From Ancistrus triradiatus (Eukaryota; Chordata; Actinopteri; Siluriformes; Loricariidae), in NCBI GenBank assembly GCA_025084515.1, contig JAJAGP010000207.1:1-64000 (forward strand): DNA of 64,000 bases, read 5' to 3'. The notes under the pieces are model-generated. The model was not told the origin of the DNA and did not search any database. It was given only the letters and a program-made list of their open reading frames with translations. Each line of letters begins with the position of its first letter. Within the stretch, counting starts at the first letter, position 1. Positions 36,401 to 45,820 of this stretch are shown one piece after another. The position numbers and the translations under genes are program-made.

Positions 36401-39400
36401 CCAAACCTCTTCTGGATCATCCATATGCTCTCTGGCAAACTTCAGACGGGCCTGGACATGTACTGGCTTAAGCAGGGGGACATGCCTGGCACTGCAGGAT
36501 CTGAGTCCCTCTCGGCGTTGTGTGTTACTGATGGCAGCCTTTGTTACTTTGGTCCCAGCTCTCTGCAGGTCATTCATCAGGTCCCTCCATGTAGTTCTGG
36601 GATTTCTGCTCACTGTTCTCATGATCATTTTGACCCCATGGGATGAGATCTTGCATGCGGCCCCAGATCAAGGAAGATTATGGTCTTAACAATTGCTCCC
36701 ACAGTTGATTTATTCACACACAACCTGCTTGCCTATTGTAGATTCACTCTTCCCAGCCTGGTGCAGGTCTACAATTTTCTTCCTGGTGTCCTTCGACAGC
36801 TCTTTGGTCTTGGCCATGGTTGAGTTTGGAGTCTGACTGTTTGAGGCTGTGGACAGGTGTCTTTTATACAGATAACGAGGTCAAACAGGTGTCATTAATA
36901 CAGGCAATAAGTGAAGGACAAAAGAGCTTCTTAAAGAAGAAGTTACAGGTCTGTGAGAGCCAGAAATCTTGCTTGTTTGTGGGTGACCAAATACTTATTT
37001 TCCACCATGGTTTACAATTAAATTCTTTAAAAATGCTACAGTGTGATTTCCTTGATTTTTTTCCTCATTTTGTCTCTCATAGTTGAAGTGTACCTATGAT
37101 GAAAACTACAGACCTCTCTCATCTTTCTAATTAGGAGAACTTGCACAATCAGTGGCTGAATAAATACTTTTTTGCCCCACTGTATGTGATATCCTGCTCT
37201 GCCCCAAAGGCATTCTATATACTAAACAGTATGTGACAATACCAATTGTTGTATATAATTTTGTTTAATACTAGTTTATTATTGTTTTCAGCCAATATAT
37301 TTTTGTCCAATTATATGTGCTTTGGGATGCAGCCCAATTAACTGCTGTTGTTATTCGGAGAGACGCCTTAAGGTGTCAGACTGGCTTTTACATTGATGTC
37401 ACATTTCACCTGATGTGTATTCTCTTTAAGAGATCATGTCTTGCTCCGCCTACTGTTGGAGCCCTTGAATTCACTATCCATGTAGACAACTGTAAACTGC
37501 AGTGTTATACTGTATCACAGACAAGCAATTACTCAGTTTTCTCTTAAAGAGTGTGAGATATTCATTCCTGTTTGATACACTCAGAACGATGACAATACAG
37601 GCAATCAAATTTCGGTAATCAAGTATGGTACTTAGGAAACAACGGCAAACTGTGGCATTACTGATTTGAGACAATGCCGTGCAATGCTTGGTGATCAACA
37701 TTTGTCTTCTTTGTTGTGTACAAGACGCGTTATATCAGGCGACATCACTAGGTAATCAGGATATGAAACTTAATCTAATATTGAAATAATCCAATGTCTC
37801 AGTTCAGTGGCAGCCCTATTACTGGTACTCAATACATGGCTTCTGCATCTCTTATAGTACCTTTCTGACACGTGTGGATCCACTGTGGCTACTGGCCCCA
37901 GCGGCACCTGCAACGTCTGCCACATTCGGGTCTTCCTCTGGTCCCTTGAGTTCTGGAGCGGCTCTCTTATCCAGCGGCTCTCCTTTCAGCAAAGCCTCCA
38001 GACTGCTACCATCTAATGGTGCAACTCCATCTTTCTTCAAACCTAATTCTAGGTCAGCTTTAAAACCAGAGGTAAGTTAGCTATTAGTAATTAATTTGAA
38101 GGAAAAAAAGCTCTCTAGAAGACAATTCTTAGACAAATTACCTGCTTTGATTGGGGGGAAAACCAAGGCAGGATCTTCTGGTGGATGTGCCCTTCGCTTC
38201 TTCCTCCAGCGGCGTGCAGGATACGTGTACAGCTGGCCTGGTCCTATGCCTGATCAGTGTCAAAGAAATAGTGAGAAACCAATGGAAATGAGGCAAAGAC
38301 ACAAGATAACAGCATACTGAATCAAACCTGCACTCCTGTGTCTTTTCTCCATCCAGATGTAGCAGTTGCTCTGAGCCACTCCTGTCTGGGAGTCCAGAAA
38401 AGGCATAAGTATGCTCCTTTCCGCACACAGACGAGCGTTATAGCTGTGGCATTGCTCCATGGCATCTTTGTAGTACTGCTCCCCCATCCTAACATAGACA
38501 GGAGGCAGATTTTTTTTTCACTATATGCCTATCCCTATATAACAGGAACAGCCTTCAGTCTGATCATTACAAGATAATTTAATTCATTCATTTTCTTATC
38601 TGCTTAATTCTGGAGATCATTTCCCTCGTAGTAATGAACTTGTATATATCTCAAAACTGTGCTAAATGCACTACAAAATTAATGATCATCATTAAAGTTG
38701 AGGATGACTTAGGATTTAGACTTATCTCTTCAGTAATACCACATAATCCATTTAAAGCAACGCTTACAGAATCAATGACAATTATTAAGTTCTTAGGGAC
38801 ACTAGCCCACCACGATGGCCCTATGATAGACTGGCATCTCAGTCCAGGGGACAGATACTCCTGTACAGTCTTGCCCAGAGCCCTCACAACCAGGGAAGTG
38901 CAGAGGAGAACTCATTTCCTTTGAATAAAGCATTTTCATTTTAATCCTTCAAAGGGTACAATTTAACCACATAAACATCAATTCCGTTTAAAAACGTGTT
39001 ATATACAAGTCAATGACATGAATGCAAAACTACATACACAGCTTCAAAAAAAATCCTTGTTCTTGTATGCAAGAATTTTACAATTTTAAGGTGAAAAAAT
39101 CTCAAAGATGTGTCATCTGTTTTGGAGAACAAAGGGAATCGAAGTCTTATTTAAGTTTTATTAACCTGGACATATTTAATACTAATCTCGATAATCAGTC
39201 AACTGTATTGAACAAGCTGACCTTTGTGTAAACCGTAAAATTGTTAGTAAACAACCGGAAACTTTATTTTGGATGCATATATGCAGTTTTAAATAACAGC
39301 AATGTAGTGTGTACTCAATTAATACGAGCCAGAGAAAAACAAACATCTTAATTAAACAGCAGTACTGTTTTATCTTTACCTGTTAGGAACCAATGTACCA

Positions 39401-39807
39401 TTTTTTAAATCGATGAAACACGATACTAATTCGAACCCACACAATAGATACTTCAATACACCAACAAGAAAGCGTGCATTTTAATTCTCAACACCTAGTA
39501 CAGTACTGATAGGTTATAATGAACTTTTAGATTTGATGTAAGAGTAAATCTCTTTTGTGCAGTTAATCATCTAACATCAATTTGCTATGAAAACAATGAA
39601 TGAACTGGAGACCTCTAGCAAGCCCCATCTTAAATCGATTACTTTAGTTAAAATATTTCCCTTTCATATACATAAATCACCGATCTTACTATTTTTAAAT
39701 CAAACAATACGTTTCTGATATTCCGAAAAGCAAACAAATCCGATCTCTGTTAAAATGAAGTGTAAATCAACTCACACTTTAACAACATTTTCAACGGCCG
39801 CCGCCAT
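24417..39807 (-). CDS. dpf2: DPF2-type BAF-complex PHD protein, 11 coding exons
   Basis: Coding exons (minus strand): 39776-39807, 38328-38488, 38142-38249, 37861-38057, 34673-34762, 34503-34587, 34286-34417, 31484-31615, 28136-28248, 27915-27996, 24417-24499 (stop TAA). All junctions have GT/AG and matching phases; total 404 residues, against 391 in human DPF2. The N-terminal requiem domain (about 1-100) includes CHSYNARLCAERS and QTGVAQSNCYIW. An acidic stretch follows (167-190, LDDLDDEDFEEE), then one C2H2 finger (Cys223, Cys226, His239, His244), PHD1 (Cys284-Cys338) and PHD2 (Cys341-Cys385). The family (BAF45) reads acetylated/unmodified histone H3 tails within SWI/SNF remodelling complexes in the nucleus. 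DPF1 and DPF3 fit less well at the N-terminus; fish dpf2l cannot be separated from dpf2 here. Introns 4, 7, 8 and 10 carry transposons. Exon 4 encodes a family-divergent Ala/Gly/Ser-rich end (VADVAGAAGASS). Confidence 0.93.
25256..25897 (-). mobile_element. Tc1-like transposon, family A, deleted copy (dpf2 intron 10)
   Basis: Minus-strand transposase pieces (FGLKEKRYVWRKENTAFQH, MVWACFAASGPGRLA) lie at 25540-25690. The N-terminal half is missing: sequence jumps from the catalytic region at about 25765 to the right inverted end at 25800-25897. Confidence 0.85.
25916..27501 (+). mobile_element. Tc1-like transposon, family E, full length (dpf2 intron 10)
   Basis: The ends CACTGCTCAAAAAAATAAAGG and the complement of CACTGCTCAAAAAATAATGG are flanked by TA (25914-25915, 27502-27503). 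It is 1586 bp and is the best-preserved transposase locus in the window apart from family D. Confidence 0.95.
26220..27244 (+). pseudogene. Tc1-family transposase with three lesions
   Basis: The frame starts MRRTLQPTQVAQVVQL at 26220. It keeps the HTH (SMRAVARRFSVSVSVV), the first Asp in LFTDESRF (about 26661), GSGSVMVWGG (about 26780-26810), the second Asp in LMQDNARPH (about 26940) and Glu in SPDLNPIEHIW (27031-27062), with 34 residues between the last two (DD34E). Lesions: a TAG at 26637-26639 where the reading suggests Trp, a one-base loss near 26659-26660, and a TAA at 26906-26908. The last part runs unbroken to the stop at 27242-27244. It is otherwise complete, so it decayed only recently. 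It belongs to a Tc1 subgroup with a GRRR hinge, clearly different from family D. Confidence 0.85.
29223..29728 (+). mobile_element. pogo-like non-autonomous element, copy 1 (dpf2 intron 8)
   Basis: The ends CCGTATTTTTTGGACTATAAGG and the complement of CCGTATTTTCCGGGCTATAAAG are inverted; TA follows the right end. Inside is the N-terminal HTH of a pogo/CENP-B-type transposase (FKHNAISHAVQHGHRAAAREF-like, then MVRKWRKQEDALRQV, about 29508-29640). No DDE domain is present. Confidence 0.75.
29900..30690 (+). mobile_element. hAT-like transposon relic between pogo-like copies
   Basis: A short frame from 30240 reads MGTKVSEESVDPEVPGPC, then KKKSAMAELSGDIF and a stop. This resembles the linker found between the BED finger and the hAT dimerisation region. 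Nearby TATCGTGAAATTCCCATATCG and a GTTGCTCCCCT end (30488-30518) are typical of hAT relics. Boundaries are uncertain. Confidence 0.4.
30789..31295 (-). mobile_element. pogo-like non-autonomous element, copy 2 (dpf2 intron 8)
   Basis: An inverted copy of the element at 29223-29728, with TA directly on both sides (30787-30788, 31296-31297). The pogo-type HTH reads on the minus strand between about 31020 and 30880. The plus-strand open frame across 31021-31467 is a chance reading through this repeat. Confidence 0.8.
31688..32313. mobile_element. MITE with CACTATATAGA-type ends, carrying a SINE (dpf2 intron 7)
   Basis: The left end CATTATATAGACAAAAGTTTG and the right end (complement of CACTATATAGACAGTTTGTGG) are inverted. 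TA flanks it at 31686-31687 and 32314-32315. Related to 14965-15424 in opposite orientation. The SINE at 31984-32183 interrupts it. Confidence 0.8.
31984..32183 (-). repeat. tRNA-derived SINE inside MITE
   Basis: A complete copy: left tail TTTACAGCATTTAGCAGACG, right head (complement of CTGTGGTAGCCCAGTGGTTA), body CTTGCTCAAGGACCCAACAG. Confidence 0.95.
32316..33747. mobile_element. TA-target DNA transposon or MITE with TACAGGTA ends
   Basis: The left end CAGGTAGTCCCGATTCACG and the right end (complement of CAGGTACTCCCAGATTTAC) are imperfect inverted repeats with TA on both sides (32314-32315, 33748-33749). No clear coding content; a SINE lies at 32998-33157. Similar GTAGTCC-type ends are known in other vertebrates. 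Confidence 0.6.
32998..33157 (-). repeat. tRNA-derived SINE, internally deleted
   Basis: Left tail TTTACAGCGTTTAGCAGACG and right head are present. The body segment CAATTGTGGGTTAAGGGCCTTG is missing, with AAGCAA joined directly to CAGTGGCAGC. Confidence 0.9.
33786..33982 (-). repeat. tRNA-derived SINE
   Basis: A full copy from TTTTACATTTACAGCATTTAG to the head (complement of CTGTGGTAGCCTAGCGGTTA), almost unmutated. Confidence 0.95.
35315..35464 (+). repeat. tRNA-derived SINE, deleted
   Basis: Head GTAGCCTAGCAGTTAAGGTAC, shortened body, tail CACTCTGGGTAAGAATTTCTG then CTAAATGCTG. Confidence 0.8.
35613..37182 (-). mobile_element. Tc1-like transposon, family B (dpf2 intron 4)
   Basis: The right end closes with inverted CAGTGGGGCAAAAAAGTATT and TA. 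The left end is the same with changes (GTAGGGCAAAAAAG). Minus-strand transposase pieces include NPQNITALEEICMEEWAKIP (near 35900-35960), QHDNDPKHTTRAR (near 36090) and DETKVELFGKN (near 36370). Frame broken. Confidence 0.9.
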
Positions 39808-39848
39808 TTTTGCTGTAATGGTCGTAGTGTGGATACTGCGCATGCGCA
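39800..39848 (-). promoter_or_regulatory. dpf2 promoter motifs (YY1-like at start codon, NRF1-like)
   Basis: On the minus strand AAAATGGCGGC (about 39800-39810) overlaps the start codon and fits the YY1 consensus. About 30 bp upstream, 39837-39848 is the palindrome TGCGCATGCGCA, an NRF1-type site. Motif matches only. Confidence 0.55.
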
Positions 39849-40887
39849 CTATAGTAACGTTATGAGAGTTGCGCACCCCTCTTCTCATCCCTCCCGCCAC
39901 CCGGCCCGAAACCCCTTTTTCATTCTCAATCACGTTCTGATCGCTGTGCTTTGTCTTCAGATATGTTAATAGGGCACTCAGACCCCCACTCGCATTATGG
40001 CTGCTTGTCCCTTTGTACCATTATCAACACTAAATGTGTAAGCGATCAACACGAAATCCCTGAGCAATTGGGGCACTTCATTTACAGGTTATACTGTTCA
40101 GCATAATTTCAGATGTATGGCGAGTGGAAGAGAAGGTTGTAGTATCAAACACTATGCAAGCCAAAGTCTTCTTAATGTAGCCCCACCTTTTTTTTTAACT
40201 AAATGGGTTTTCCACTTGTTAATAGCTTCCCTTCACTTTCACTCATTTTCATGTTAACATAATTCTTAATTATAATAAGGAACAAATTATAGGACGCTGC
40301 CTTCAAACCCAAGAGTCATTGCTATAACATGTTTACGTACAGAACATATTATTGCCTACATTTTTTCCTGTAGGTTTATCATCAAGAAGATCATAAACAA
40401 GGATGGTGGGGTGATCCTATTGATCTTGATTCATAGTGGTGAGATGTGTTATGGGATTTTCACGTTTCACTATATCATCACATCAGTACACAAAACTAAT
40501 GAATGATCAAAAGGTTTCGGTGCTGTTTAATGGTTCTTTCATTTATATGTTTTAACGTCCAACCAAAGGTACATTCCCTGCTTAAACAAAAATTACAAAA
40601 TCCAGCAAATGTTGTTTGGACTCTACCAGTGTTACCATTCGACCGTTAAAGCTGATCAACCAACACTAATAAACCAACTGGGAAAATATGGAACATAATG
40701 GTCATAATTTACTAAAATACCAGCTCATTTGGCACATAAAACACATTTAATATTTAGCAGGTTTGCCAAACAACAAATGCTGATCTTTGTTATTTTTTAA
40801 AGCAACTATGTCTCATCAATGAAACACTCCATTGTAATTTGAATGTAGCAGATTAATGCTGTATATACATCTAAAGCCAATCTCAAC

Positions 40888-40975
40888 TCTAAAAAACTCC
40901 TTGTGGGGACCAGTATAATGTCCCCACGAGATACAAAATGCCAGAGCTTCCCTTGTGGGGACACCCCCACAGTGA
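40888..40975. repeat. CTTGTGGGGAC / GTCCCCAC repeat
   Basis: CTTGTGGGGAC occurs twice and its complement GTCCCCAC once, within 90 bp. This pattern is common in fish intergenic DNA. Confidence 0.6.
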
Positions 40976-41177
40976 TATATAAACTAGACACGCACGCACA
41001 CCTATTCTTTCCTGTAGCTTTCTAAAATCACTCCAAAGCAAAGGTTTACGTTTTAGTAACTGTATTTACATACTATAATGTTTAAGAAACCGTTCAGCAG
41101 AACTCGAGTTGTTGCTTTGTACAACTTGTTCTTTCAGCTTTAAGCACGCCCACGCTTCCGCCATTTTCTCTGCCCAA

Positions 41178-41401
41178 CCGCGTGTCCAAAATCACGCTGT
41201 GTTCATTTTATAGTGCACTATTTCTGCTGGTTTATTGTTTCATAGTCTCGCATGAAAGCATGTGACGGAGATTACAGCATTATCACTGAAATTTACAGCA
41301 GACTATAACATATTTATGCGCAGACAATACACCATAGCTTGTACTAGAAAACGATGCAGTTTGTAGAATGCAGGGCACAGGACTCCATTTTGGACACGCG
41401 G
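41178..41401. repeat. 15-bp inverted repeat, possible old MITE
   Basis: CCGCGTGTCCAAAAT at 41178-41192 is exactly inverted at 41387-41401. ATAGTGCACTAT lies inside. About 220 bp overall. Confidence 0.5.
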
Positions 41402-42375
41402 CGCCGCTGGAATTGTGGGATTGCCCATTTGTTAGTACGCTTAGGGTATGGCATTACGCTATTAAACATTTTTAAGCATCAGAACTGTCAAAGTGTTTAA
41501 ATAAGCGGCTGTGATTAAGCTATATAAAGCTAACATATAAATGGACATGTTATATGTGAGAAGACCACAAGCAAAAATCAGACAATGGGACGCATGGTCC
41601 AGATGAATCACTGCCTGGAAAAATAGCTAACTAAACATATGTGAAGGGTATAATTTTGCACATATGTGAATAATTTCAAATAGATTTAAGATATTTTCTA
41701 AAATAGCCACAAATAGGGCGCCTGGGTCCTTGATCAAGACCCTTAACCCATGTGATCAAAGGACCAGAATAAAGATGAACAGTGGTACATTCAGAATGTA
41801 TCCCTTTCTATCACATGGGGTTGCTGTTCTCTGACTTTTTAACATTTTAACATGTAATTAAAGGGTGAAGTGTTGTAGGAAGAAATTGAATGACTTTTAT
41901 AAAAAATGCAAACCATTTCTTAGTTAATAATAGATTATCTTGGCTAAAATAATCATAAATGGTGACTGACACCCTGAAAACAATATATAACAAACTAATT
42001 AAAAGGTTTTATTTCATAAGTGCAAAGCATGTACAGAAAAAATGTGATTACAGTTATAAAAAACATGCCCAATATTATACAGTTTTAACACACAATTCAT
42101 TCACCTACTTAAAACACAAACCTTGTGTTACTATTTTCAGAATGCAGCTAAAATGATATATAAGGATTATAACATCACTACAAAACACCTTAAACTGGAC
42201 CTTTGTTACAAAATGTTATTGTGTGTCCGGAGAAAAGCCTTTTATAGAATTAAATAAAATATCACAAATATTTATTTCTGAATTATATATTATTATGTGC
42301 TGTTTGCATATTTTGCAAGTCGCTCATCTGCATAACAATAAGTAAACGTCTCAATCTTTTGGTGTGTGTTACGGG

Positions 42376-42548
42376 GCAGAGCAACTGCGCATGCTCCAGT
42401 TTGAATTTCAAGCCAACGAGGGGGTAGAGCAAGCGCTCGATGACGTCAAAACTCTGCACTCCGCCCGCCGGAGCGCCACCATTTATTCAGCTCGCTCGCC
42501 GCCATTTTATATCAACTGCTGTCGTGCCGCAAGGAAGCAACGCTCAAC
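42376..42548 (+). promoter_or_regulatory. hnrnpa0 promoter and 5' UTR region
   Basis: CpG-rich. It holds CTGCGCATGC (about 42387, NRF1-like), a full CRE TGACGTCA at 42441-42448, and GCCGCCATTTT (42498-42508, YY1-like). The transcription start is not visible. Confidence 0.55.
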
Positions 42549-43463
42549 ATGGAGAATCAGCTTTGCAAGCTTTTTGTTGGCGGCCTGAACGTCCAAACCA
42601 CGGACGAAGGCCTCCGTAAGCATTTTGAGCAGTACGGCACGCTGACTGATTGCGTGGTGGTGCAGAACCAGCAGCTGAAGCGCTCTCGTTGTTTCGGCTT
42701 CGTGACCTACGCGTCCCCCGAGGAAGCAGATTCCGCAATGGCCGCCAGGCCTCATGTTCTTGATGGGAACAACGTGGAGCTGAAAAGAGCGGTCGCCCGG
42801 GAAGACGCTGGAAAGCCAGAAGCACTTGCGAAAGTCAAGAAGATCTTCGTTGGCGGTCTGAAAGACGATATTGAAGACCAGCATTTGATCGATTGCTTTT
42901 CTCAGTTCGGTGCCGTCGAGAAAGCCGAAGTGATCACAGACAAAGAGACGGGCAAGAAGCGTGGCTTCGGCTTCGTCTACTTCGAAGATAACGATTCCGC
43001 CGACAAAGCCGTGGTGCTCAAATTTCACCATATCAACGGCCACAAGGTAGAAGTGAAGAAAGCGCTGACCAAGCAGGAGATGCAGACCGCCGGCGGTCGC
43101 GGAGGTGTGCGCGGAGGACGAGGAGGCCGCGGCATGGGCAGGCCTCAGAACGGCTACGGCGGAGGAAGAGGAGGCGGTTACGGTGGCAACTATGGCGGTG
43201 GTTACGGCGCAGGAAACGACGGCAGCTACGGCGGTGGCTATGGAGGCGGCTACGGCGGTGGATATGGCGGCGGCTACGGTGACCAAATGGGAGGCTACGG
43301 TGGCGGGAACGGCTACAATGACTTTGGCAGCGGCTACGGCCAGCAGGCCTCCGGCTACGGGCCCATGAAAGGTAATTACTCGGGCAGAAGCAGCGCTCCT
43401 TACTCCCGAGGAGGCGGTGGTGGTGGTTACGGAGGCAGGGGGGGTTACGGAGGCTCGTATTAA
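42549..43463 (+). CDS. hnrnpa0: hnRNP A0, intronless
   Basis: The 304-residue single-exon protein binds mRNA, including AU-rich 3' UTRs, in nucleus and cytoplasm. RRM1 (about 6-82) has RNP2 KLFVGG (7-12) and RNP1 RCFGFVTY (47-54). RRM2 (about 97-174) has KIFVGG (98-103) and KRGFGFVYF (137-145). A Gly-rich tail (182-304) has RGG boxes at 183-197, repeated GGGY units (228-243) and a PY-NLS-like segment GPMKGNYSGRSSAPY (271-285) as in hnRNP A1 M9. The single exon, the start MENQLCKLF and the RRM2 text separate it from hnRNP A1/A2/A3. Fish often have two copies (hnrnpa0a, hnrnpa0b); linkage to klhl3 supports orthology with the human gene but I cannot assign a or b. Start context AACATGG is favourable. 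Human Ser84, reported as an MK2 target, corresponds to Ala83 here. Confidence 0.96.
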   Translation: MENQLCKLFVGGLNVQTTDEGLRKHFEQYGTLTDCVVVQNQQLKRSRCFGFVTYASPEEADSAMAARPHVLDGNNVELKRAVAREDAGKPEALAKVKKIFVGGLKDDIEDQHLIDCFSQFGAVEKAEVITDKETGKKRGFGFVYFEDNDSADKAVVLKFHHINGHKVEVKKALTKQEMQTAGGRGGVRGGRGGRGMGRPQNGYGGGRGGGYGGNYGGGYGAGNDGSYGGGYGGGYGGGYGGGYGDQMGGYGGGNGYNDFGSGYGQQASGYGPMKGNYSGRSSAPYSRGGGGGGYGGRGGYGGSY

Positions 43464-44303
43464 GCGAGCGGGTTTTAGATGCCTAGCGTAAAGTCCTCCT
43501 CACCCCAGGACTCGATTTGTTCATCCTTTTCATACAAGAATCCAGCCTAGACGAATATGGGTCACAACCTAGGCGTTTACAATTAAGCCCAGCAATCAAG
43601 GTCATACAGAAGCTCTCCAAGAAATTCTCATCGATCCATCTCTTCTAAAATAGGCATACTTACCCATATAGGACTCGAACTCCAGATCCTTTTCATGACT
43701 TCGCATTTGGTGGCAAGGGGCAGGTTGTGTCGGATTTATTTCTTTGTTTTTTTTTGTTTTTTTTTTACCAAGCTTATGTCTTTTCAATTAAGTTAAGATT
43801 AGTACACTTGCTTGTTTAACGTAGGCATGTGTTTCCTATTTTAGCATATGTATTGTATCTTGTCTTTGTTATATTTTTTTACTTTAAGGCTGTGAAGTGT
43901 TAAACCTGGGACATTTCTCGAACTTGTATTCGTTCCCATTCTGCTTAGGCGCCATTGTTGGTCACTAGGACTGAACAGGCTGGGTGCGTCTTTTCGCTCT
44001 AGCGCGAGCGACGCAGCGCCTCCTCGTGGAAGGACCCGATCACGTGTCCTCTGGCCGCTCATCGCGCACACGCTGTAGTGACTGACGCGCAACCATCATT
44101 TACCACTGTTGTAGTTGGTTTCTCATACACGCATTGTCATAGTGAATTTGTTTCATAGGTTTGGTATAGTTTTTCTTGGCTTAAATGATCCACAAAGACA
44201 ACTTCCTCTGTTTTTCTCATTTGTATTGCTTCAAAAGGTAAATGCCCTATTAAATATTGTTTTTTTCAGTTACAAGCACACTGTATGTATTTCTATTAAT
44301 AAA
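43464..44303 (+). other. hnrnpa0 3' UTR with AATAAA at 44298
   Basis: T-rich non-coding sequence follows the stop codon. A canonical AATAAA at 44298-44303 is a likely poly(A) signal. A CpG cluster at 43985-44091 stands out inside it. Confidence 0.55.
43985..44091. promoter_or_regulatory. CpG cluster within hnrnpa0 3' UTR
   Basis: I count about 17 CpGs in roughly 107 bp, in otherwise AT-rich sequence, with an E-box CACGTG at 44041-44046. This could be a second promoter or a structured RNA element. Confidence 0.4.
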
Positions 44304-45419
44304 AGTTCTTAGCCGTTATATTTTGAGTAGTTGAGCCTTATTTGGTTTGAATTAGACTAAACCTGAGAGTTTAGTTGCCACCCTCAATAAATCCACAACT
44401 CATAGTTGCCTGTATTACATGCCAGTCATTGGTGTGGGTTTCTCTGCACCGTGACTGTACACACCAAATGAGTGGGGAATGTAATAATTCCCCAACAATT
44501 AAATAAGGATATGTTGTACTTACTGTAAAATATGTCTAGAGCTTTGTTCCAGTACTTTTAGTGATCATATAAGGCGGATCTATACCTTAGCTGTGCCTAC
44601 TACGTCAGTGGATTCTCCAGAGGTACGCCAGAGCTGTAGAAACCCAGCTGAAAGGCCATAGGATATTCACACCAGGTTTCAGGTTTGTAGAAATACTTTA
44701 TACACAAGACATCACATTGTCTTAAACAGTTTGGCTCCATCTGAAATGACTGAGCTCCTTACATCGGGTATTTATGCTACCTAATAAGAGCGTGCATGCA
44801 ACTTCTTGCCATTTTTCTTTAGTACTTAAGTTTAACTATCATGTAACTGAACGTGGTAGTAACTACAATATTCTTTTGGATCTGTGTGTGAAGCTGTGGT
44901 TATACTCGTCTCTAGTTATGTCTTAATCCAGCATTTTAGGCAACTTTGAGTGTAAGGCCATACCGGAGTGTGGGGCTTAGTTCCTGTTTACTTGATGCAT
45001 TAGTTCCAGATATTAATGACACCAAATGCAAGGAGATCAGCATTATTAAAGCAAGGTTTGTGGTTTCAGTTATTTACCTTACATCTTATCAATTCCCCCT
45101 CCCTCATCATCTCAGTGTTTTGCTTGTGTTTTGTCCCTATACATTTATGGTGCACTGAAAGGCATTGGATTTGGTGTGGTAAACCGTAGTAGTAATCCAC
45201 TTTCATTTGTAAGCACTTAGTTGTAAGTACTGGTTTGGCCAGTTTTAACTATGTGATTGAACACATTATGTACTATCCCTCCCTTCTGTAACTCTGGCAG
45301 TTAAGATTGCCTTGAAGGGATGGCAATTTATCTTGTGAACGGGTTGGACAGAATGTGTTCTTTTAGAAGAATGACCTGTTGGATCTGTGTAATGAAATGC
45401 TTTATTTTTGCTCCTGCAG
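44304..45419. other. gene-free stretch downstream of hnrnpa0
   Basis: No recognised repeat or exon. It may hold the first exon(s) of the transcript suggested at 45420-45820. Confidence 0.4.
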
Positions 45420-45820
45420 ACATGGCAAAACTGCCGGATTTAAATTTCCCAGTTTTGAATCCGGCTGGTTGATCAAGGACTTCACATCCTGAGGCTAGTT
45501 TGACTCTGACCTGATTGGGGCTGAAGAGGGAAGCTGCTCTTGCATACAAGGTGAGCATGTGAGTTTCTCCAAAGTTACAATATGTTATGCATCTGCCTGT
45601 CATATTGAGTGACTTCTGTTTCTTCCATTTCAGATTGAGCATGTCCTGGTATGCCATCAATGAGCAAGGTCGATGAATGGCATAAAGTCTTGGATGACTG
45701 TGACTTCCACAAGATGATGCTGGTGCAAATGAGCAGTGTGAATGGAATGGAATGTCATGCAAATAAGTGAAATGAGGGATGGTTACATTGAAAAAGACAA
45801 TAAAAAAACATTTAAACTAT
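45420..45820 (+). ncRNA. candidate spliced non-coding transcript
   Basis: A strong acceptor (TTTATTTTTGCTCCTGCAG, ending 45419) is followed by 131 nt, a strong donor (AAG then GTGAGC at 45551), an 83-nt intron and another strong acceptor (TGTTTCTTCCATTTCAG, ending 45633). An AATAAA follows at 45799-45804. The exons have only short open frames (the first AUG gives about 16 codons). No upstream exon is identified. It could be a lncRNA or a spliced extension of the hnrnpa0 3' UTR. Inference from splice signals only. Confidence 0.4.

Larger units (their letters stand above)
39849..42359. other. intergenic region between dpf2 and hnrnpa0
   Basis: The two genes are transcribed away from each other. 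It contains a GTGGGGAC-rich repeat (40888-40975) and a 15-bp inverted repeat at 41178-41401. No further gene was recognised. Confidence 0.6.

Noticed and set aside
38634..38924. 96-codon plus-strand frame in dpf2 intron 1
   Set aside because: No domain or repeat similarity that I recognise, and no splice or start context to support it.
42507..43286. 259-codon open frame antisense to hnrnpa0
   Set aside because: It mirrors the GC-rich, low-stop codon use of hnrnpa0. The product is Ala/Val/Ser-rich low complexity without a known domain.
43105..43368. 87-codon frame within hnrnpa0
   Set aside because: A shifted reading of the Gly-rich repeat, Ala/Thr-rich and meaningless.
45328..45762. 144-codon minus-strand frame
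   Set aside because: It overlaps the plus-strand splice signals. The protein has no recognisable domain and no supporting minus-strand signals were seen.
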